From positions 3,895,001 to 3,959,000 of the forward strand of contig NZ_PNCO02000001.1 in NCBI RefSeq assembly GCF_005886105.2: 64,000 bases of DNA, written 5' to 3'. Numbering within the stretch: position 1 is the first letter of the stretch; every line of letters begins with the position of its first letter. Below are positions 60,768 through 64,000 of the stretch, piece by piece. The notes beneath the pieces are model-generated. The model saw only the letters and a program-made list of their open reading frames with translations. It was not told the origin of the DNA and ran no database searches. The position numbers and the translations under genes are program-made. This stretch comes from Pseudoalteromonas galatheae (lineage in GTDB: Bacteria; Pseudomonadota; Gammaproteobacteria; Enterobacterales; Alteromonadaceae).

Positions 60768-61847
60768 ATGCCTATAATTTTTAAGCGTTTAGTTGTTTTG
60801 ATGCGGGCTCATGTGGATAAGGCCAGCTGGCAACTGTTATTTATGGCAACGCTCATTCATATGTTGGTGACTTGGGGGTTGTTATGGCTCAGCAATGAAT
60901 CGGCATTATTGCCACTGAGCACGTTCTTTTATTACTACGTGGTGACGACTTCAACAGTTGGCTACGGAGACTTTAGTGCAACAACGGATTTTGGCCGTTT
61001 AGTCGTTGCCATTATACAGATCCCATTTGGCCTTGCGCTATTTGGTGTGTTATTGGGAAAAGCTGGACAATTTGTGACGTATTGGGTGAGAAGAGGCATG
61101 ACAGGGGAAAAAGATTTTGCACATTTGCAAAACCACATCGTAATTTTTGGTTGGCATGATGTGAGAACGAAAAAAATGGTGGATTATATTCTAGGTGACA
61201 ATAAGCGCGAAGATAGAAAAATCGTATTGGCGGTCACCGAGGCCATGGAGCATCCGCTGTTGAGTTATCCGGAAGTCGCATTTGCGCGTTTAACCAGTTT
61301 TACTGATGACGAACAGTTAAGCCGGATCAACATCGAGCGGGCTGACAAAATCATCATTGATGGCGATGATGATAATCAGACATTTACCACCGCGCTAAAG
61401 CTTAGCCGAGTAGTAAAACCCGAAGCGCATATTAGCGCGCACTTCTTGGACGATAGCAAAGCACTGCTTTTAAGAGAGCATTGTAAAAATGTTGAATGCT
61501 CAGCATCTATGTCTGCTGAAATCTTAGTGCGAGCCATGCAAGATCCTGGCTCAAGCCGAGTACAAGAGGAATTGCTGTCGACGCTACACGGCGATACGCA
61601 ATTCAGCTTAGCCTTACCAGCAGAGGTAAGCTGTTTAACCTTTGGTGATATTTTTGGTTATTTTAAACAGCATCATGATGCGACGCTGCTCGGTGTTGCG
61701 CACGATATAAATGCGCTAAATATGGATCTAAACCCACCTCTGGATTACAACATTACAGGGGGAGATATTTTGCACTATATTGCACCGCAACGGGTGCTTG
61801 CATCAGAGGTTGACTGGTCATCACTATGTTCGAAGAACTCTTCTTGA
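60768..61847 (+). CDS. 2-TM potassium channel with RCK/TrkA-N domain
   Basis: A 359-residue inner-membrane channel. TM1 about 22-42, pore loop with selectivity filter TVGYGD (63-68), TM2 about 76-98. An RCK/TrkA-N domain starts near 122 (HIVIFGWHDVRTKKMVDYIL) with a short ligand-binding Rossmann motif and extends to the C-terminus. It forms tetramers that pass K+ under control of cytoplasmic ligands. The 3' end overlaps the small membrane protein by 22 nt. Confidence 0.92.
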   Translation: MPIIFKRLVVLMRAHVDKASWQLLFMATLIHMLVTWGLLWLSNESALLPLSTFFYYYVVTTSTVGYGDFSATTDFGRLVVAIIQIPFGLALFGVLLGKAGQFVTYWVRRGMTGEKDFAHLQNHIVIFGWHDVRTKKMVDYILGDNKREDRKIVLAVTEAMEHPLLSYPEVAFARLTSFTDDEQLSRINIERADKIIIDGDDDNQTFTTALKLSRVVKPEAHISAHFLDDSKALLLREHCKNVECSASMSAEILVRAMQDPGSSRVQEELLSTLHGDTQFSLALPAEVSCLTFGDIFGYFKQHHDATLLGVAHDINALNMDLNPPLDYNITGGDILHYIAPQRVLASEVDWSSLCSKNSS

Positions 61848-62029
61848 TGATTGCAATTGTATGCGCTTACTTACTTCCTGTCGCTTTAGTTGCAGGAAGC
61901 AAGCGCAGCAAAGGGCATGAAAAAAACGGCTGGCTGATAGGAACGCTACTATTTTCTTGGGTCGCTTTGCTGCTATATATCAGCATAGTGCCTAAACACG
62001 GACGACAAAAAGGCAAAGCAAAACGTTAG
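61826..62029 (+). CDS. Small membrane protein, function unknown
   Basis: 67 residues with two TM helices (about 4-24: LFLMIAIVCAYLLPVALVAG; about 36-55: LIGTLLFSWVALLLYISIV) and a Lys/Arg-rich tail QKGKAKR. Overlaps the channel gene by 22 nt, so it could be a channel subunit or modulator; that is inference. The hairpin loop SKRSKGHEKNG resembles small superinfection-immunity-like membrane proteins. Its TAG shares bases with the TAA of the convergent EVE gene. Confidence 0.65.
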   Translation: MFEELFLMIAIVCAYLLPVALVAGSKRSKGHEKNGWLIGTLLFSWVALLLYISIVPKHGRQKGKAKR

Positions 62030-62487
62030 CTTTGCCCCGACATCTCTAAAATAATCTGCCACTCAGGTTCGATGATGGGCATGATGGATAATCGCCCCCC
62101 TTTTTTTAGAGCCAGTTCGGTGAGCGCAGTGTTGGCTTTTATCGCCTGCAGGGTCACCGGGCGTAGGTGCTGCTCGTATGCTAGAGTGACGCCTACCCAG
62201 CGAGGGCTATCGGTGCTTGATTTGGCATCATAATAATCACTACTTAAGTCAAATTGGTGTGGATCTGGCTCTGCTGCTTTCACCACTTTGGCAATACCGA
62301 CAACCGCAGGCACTTTACAGCTTGAGTGGTAAATAAACACTGAGTCACCCACCTTAACCTCATCGCGCAGGAAGTTTCTTGCCTGATAATTACGAATTCC
62401 CTCCCAAAAAGTTTGCTGCTCAGGCGCGTTTTTTAAGTCATCAATGGAAAATGCATCGGGTTCTGTTTTAAACAGCCAATAAGCCAT
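62026..62487 (-). CDS. EVE domain protein
   Basis: A 153-residue PUA-like EVE domain protein, homologous in type to human THYN1. Starts YWLFKTEPDAFSIDDL, then FWEGIRNYQARNFLRDEVKVGDSVFIYHS, and WVGVTLAYEQHLRPVTL. EVE domains bind modified bases in DNA or RNA (for instance 5-methylcytosine-type). Here it is a stand-alone housekeeping type, with no restriction enzyme attached. The 3' end overlaps the convergent small membrane gene by 4 nt (TTAG). Confidence 0.92.
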   Translation of the reverse strand: MAYWLFKTEPDAFSIDDLKNAPEQQTFWEGIRNYQARNFLRDEVKVGDSVFIYHSSCKVPAVVGIAKVVKAAEPDPHQFDLSSDYYDAKSSTDSPRWVGVTLAYEQHLRPVTLQAIKANTALTELALKKGGRLSIMPIIEPEWQIILEMSGQS

Positions 62488-62640
62488 ATAGGTTAGTCCA
62501 ATAGTTTGAGTTATGATGTATTATACTCATTTGAGCAATATACTTGGTTTGCTACCAGTCCGTGTCTTACTTGGATTTGGTAAAAGTATTATCTCATTAT
62601 AACGACTATCGCCAGTTCTACTAGACGTTCGGAGTGCAAC

Positions 62641-63498
62641 ATGAGTCAAGTGTTACAAAATCTGTTGGATTTACTCAGCCTTGAAGAAATTGAGCAAGGG
62701 ATATACAGAGGTCAAAGCCAAGATCTTGGTTTTCCTCAAGTGTTTGGAGGTCAGGTGATGGGGCAGGCGTTGTCTGCGGCAAAGTACACCTTACCAGAAG
62801 GGCGCTTTGTTAACTCGCTGCACTCTTACTTTTTGCGTCCTGGTGATGCGAGTAAGCCCATTGTCTACGATGTTGAAAATATTCGTGATGGTCGAAGTTT
62901 TAGCACACGTAGGATCAGTGCCATTCAATATGGTAAGCCGATATTTTACATGACAGCCTCTTTCCAAGGTGACGAGCCTGGCGTTTCTCATCAATCTTTG
63001 ATGCCGGATGTGCCAGAGCCTGAAACGTTAAAGTCATCACTCCACTTTTATCAAGAACATGCAGACCTCATTCCTGAATCACTTCGAGCTAAATTTACGC
63101 AAGAAATGCCGCTGGATATGCGCCCTGTAAACTTTCAAAATCCATTTAAACCCAAAAAACAGGATCCGGTGAGAAATGTTTGGTTTAAAGCCAATGGTGA
63201 CATGCCAGACGACAGAAGGATCCATAACTATTTACTGGCTTATGCCTCTGATTTTGAATTCTTACCAACGGCACTACAACCACACGGTTTGTCGTTTATG
63301 CAGCCTAATATGCAAGTTGCAACAATAGACCATGCGATGTGGTTCCATCGTCCGTTTAGAATGGATGAGTGGATTTTATATAGTGTTGATAGTCCAAGCG
63401 CGTCTAATGGCCGGGGCCTAGTACGTGGCCAATTTTTCAACCGCCAAGGTGAGTTGATTGCATCGACCATTCAAGAAGGCGTGATGCGTCAGCGCTAA
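62641..63498 (+). CDS. tesB: Acyl-CoA thioesterase II
   Basis: A 285-residue double hot-dog thioesterase that hydrolyses medium and long acyl-Co[37 protein letters not shown] is the hallmark start; the catalytic Asp is in [14 protein letters not shown] near 230, and [14 protein letters not shown]...QEGVMRQR closes the family end. GGAG lies 7 nt before the ATG. Full length. Confidence 0.96.
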   Translation: MSQVLQNLLDLLSLEEIEQGIYRGQSQDLGFPQVFGGQVMGQALSAAKYTLPEGRFVNSLHSYFLRPGDASKPIVYDVENIRDGRSFSTRRISAIQYGKPIFYMTASFQGDEPGVSHQSLMPDVPEPETLKSSLHFYQEHADLIPESLRAKFTQEMPLDMRPVNFQNPFKPKKQDPVRNVWFKANGDMPDDRRIHNYLLAYASDFEFLPTALQPHGLSFMQPNMQVATIDHAMWFHRPFRMDEWILYSVDSPSASNGRGLVRGQFFNRQGELIASTIQEGVMRQR

Positions 63499-63609
63499 TT
63501 TGTTGGAAAGTGTTCGGCGATTTGCTAACGGTGATCTTACCTGCTGCTTCCAGTAGCATTAAGCGAATCACAAGCTTACTGATTTAATAACTTATTGTTA
63601 ATAAAGGAG

Positions 63610-63738
63610 CTATAGTTTTTTTGATAGCCACTCCTCTAGTCGTTTACACCACTTTTTCTGATGCGGCGCTCGGTTTGATATTTCAATGTCTTTAACACCC
63701 CAGTCTAGATGTAGCGTGATTGTATTGTTCTCAAACAA
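63610..63738 (-). CDS. Possible small ORF, unknown
   Basis: 42 codons from TTG to TAG. The product is coherent in composition: a hydrophobic/acidic N-part (TITLHLDWGVKDIEIS) and a basic Lys/Trp-rich tail (HQKKWCKRLEEWLSKKL) that could be an amphipathic helix. No ribosome-binding site, and a stop just upstream of the TTG. It may be a remnant of a longer gene or not coding at all. The rest of the gap 63499-63835 shows nothing clear. Confidence 0.25.
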   Translation of the reverse strand: MFENNTITLHLDWGVKDIEISNRAPHQKKWCKRLEEWLSKKL

Positions 63739-63835
63739 AAATTAACACTAAAGTCAGCGAAATTAATCTACATTAATATCAACAAAACGACTCGTCGCGT
63801 CGCAGACAGACGCTTAAGACTCTAGGAGAATGATA

Positions 63836-64000
63836 ATGAATAAACCGCTCGCCACAGTAATTGCATTGACGTTTGTCGGATTAACCGCGGGTTGCGCAAC
63901 GGAAGCATCAAGAACGGTAGAAGCGCCAAAAGTGGCCTCATATAACCAGGCTTACAATGGCCCAAAAAGCCAGTTAGCGGTTGGTAAGTTGCAAAACCGT
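63836..64000 (+). CDS. CsgG/HfaB-family lipoprotein, cut by window end
   Basis: The first 55 residues are visible. A lipoprotein signal (hydrophobic VIALTFVGLTAGC, lipobox TAGC at Cys20) is followed by YNQAYNGPKSQLAVGKLQNR, which fits the start of the CsgG family (GPK...AVG/NR pattern). CsgG proteins form outer membrane secretion channels; the non-curli members have unclear roles. ATG 63836 has AGGAG 8 nt upstream; ATG 63830 is in frame but too close. The gene continues beyond 64000. Confidence 0.8.
   Translation, partial: MNKPLATVIALTFVGLTAGCATEASRTVEAPKVASYNQAYNGPKSQLAVGKLQNR

Overview
The window looks like chromosome of a marine gammaproteobacterium of the order Alteromonadales, most probably Pseudoalteromonas. 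This rests on the gene set (TonB-dependent receptor, secreted chitinase, GH97 glucosidase, sthA beside fabR, ntrBC-glnA, typA), on a leucine attenuator of enteric type and on AT-rich spacers holding Alteromonadales-like intergenic repeats. Species assignment is inference. Almost all of it is core or soft-core chromosome; no prophage, IS transposase or CRISPR array is visible.

Layout. 1-2852: the end of an rRNA operon (23S missing its 5' part, complete 5S, terminator). 2889-3241: three 140-bp tandem repeats that carry a copy of the 5S tail. 3787-15413: nutrient scavenging (TonB receptor, AraC regulator with MFS transporter, S24 repressor, chitinase, GH97 alpha-glucosidase, cupredoxin with an outer-membrane barrel). 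15464-18812: sthA, a membrane fatty-acid desaturase and fabR, with a perfect FabR-type palindrome on the desaturase promoter. 18950-23893: the leu operon with leader peptide and attenuator, leuABCD. 23912-30596: small hypotheticals, a MITE-like repeat, an orphan ECF sigma gene with a Fur-type box, a 3-methyladenine glycosylase, selO and an ABC exporter. 30748-36855: OmpA-family protein, acnB, and a 2OG-Fe dioxygenase with a class-V PLP enzyme. 36862-43052: cyclic-nucleotide-binding protein, ntrC, ntrB, a second MITE-like repeat, a DUF4124 protein and glnA, with a sigma-54 promoter and NtrC sites.

43178-51234 is the most notable region. A sigma-54-dependent response regulator and its NtrY-like kinase lie between the parts of an ABC efflux system: a full double-FtsX permease upstream, and an adaptor, ATPase and truncated permease downstream. 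Two near-perfect sigma-54 promoters drive the two halves. Each is preceded, at almost the same distance, by two operator-like palindromes (GTCC-N6-GGAC type) whose centres are 21 bp apart. This reads as a self-contained, autoregulated envelope-stress or toxin-export circuit.

51448-64000: typA, a CheW-type protein with an inserted CZB zinc domain, a periplasmic binding protein, tmcA, uvrD, cheV, a 2-TM potassium channel with RCK domain, a small membrane protein, an EVE-domain protein, tesB and the start of a CsgG-family lipoprotein cut by the window end.
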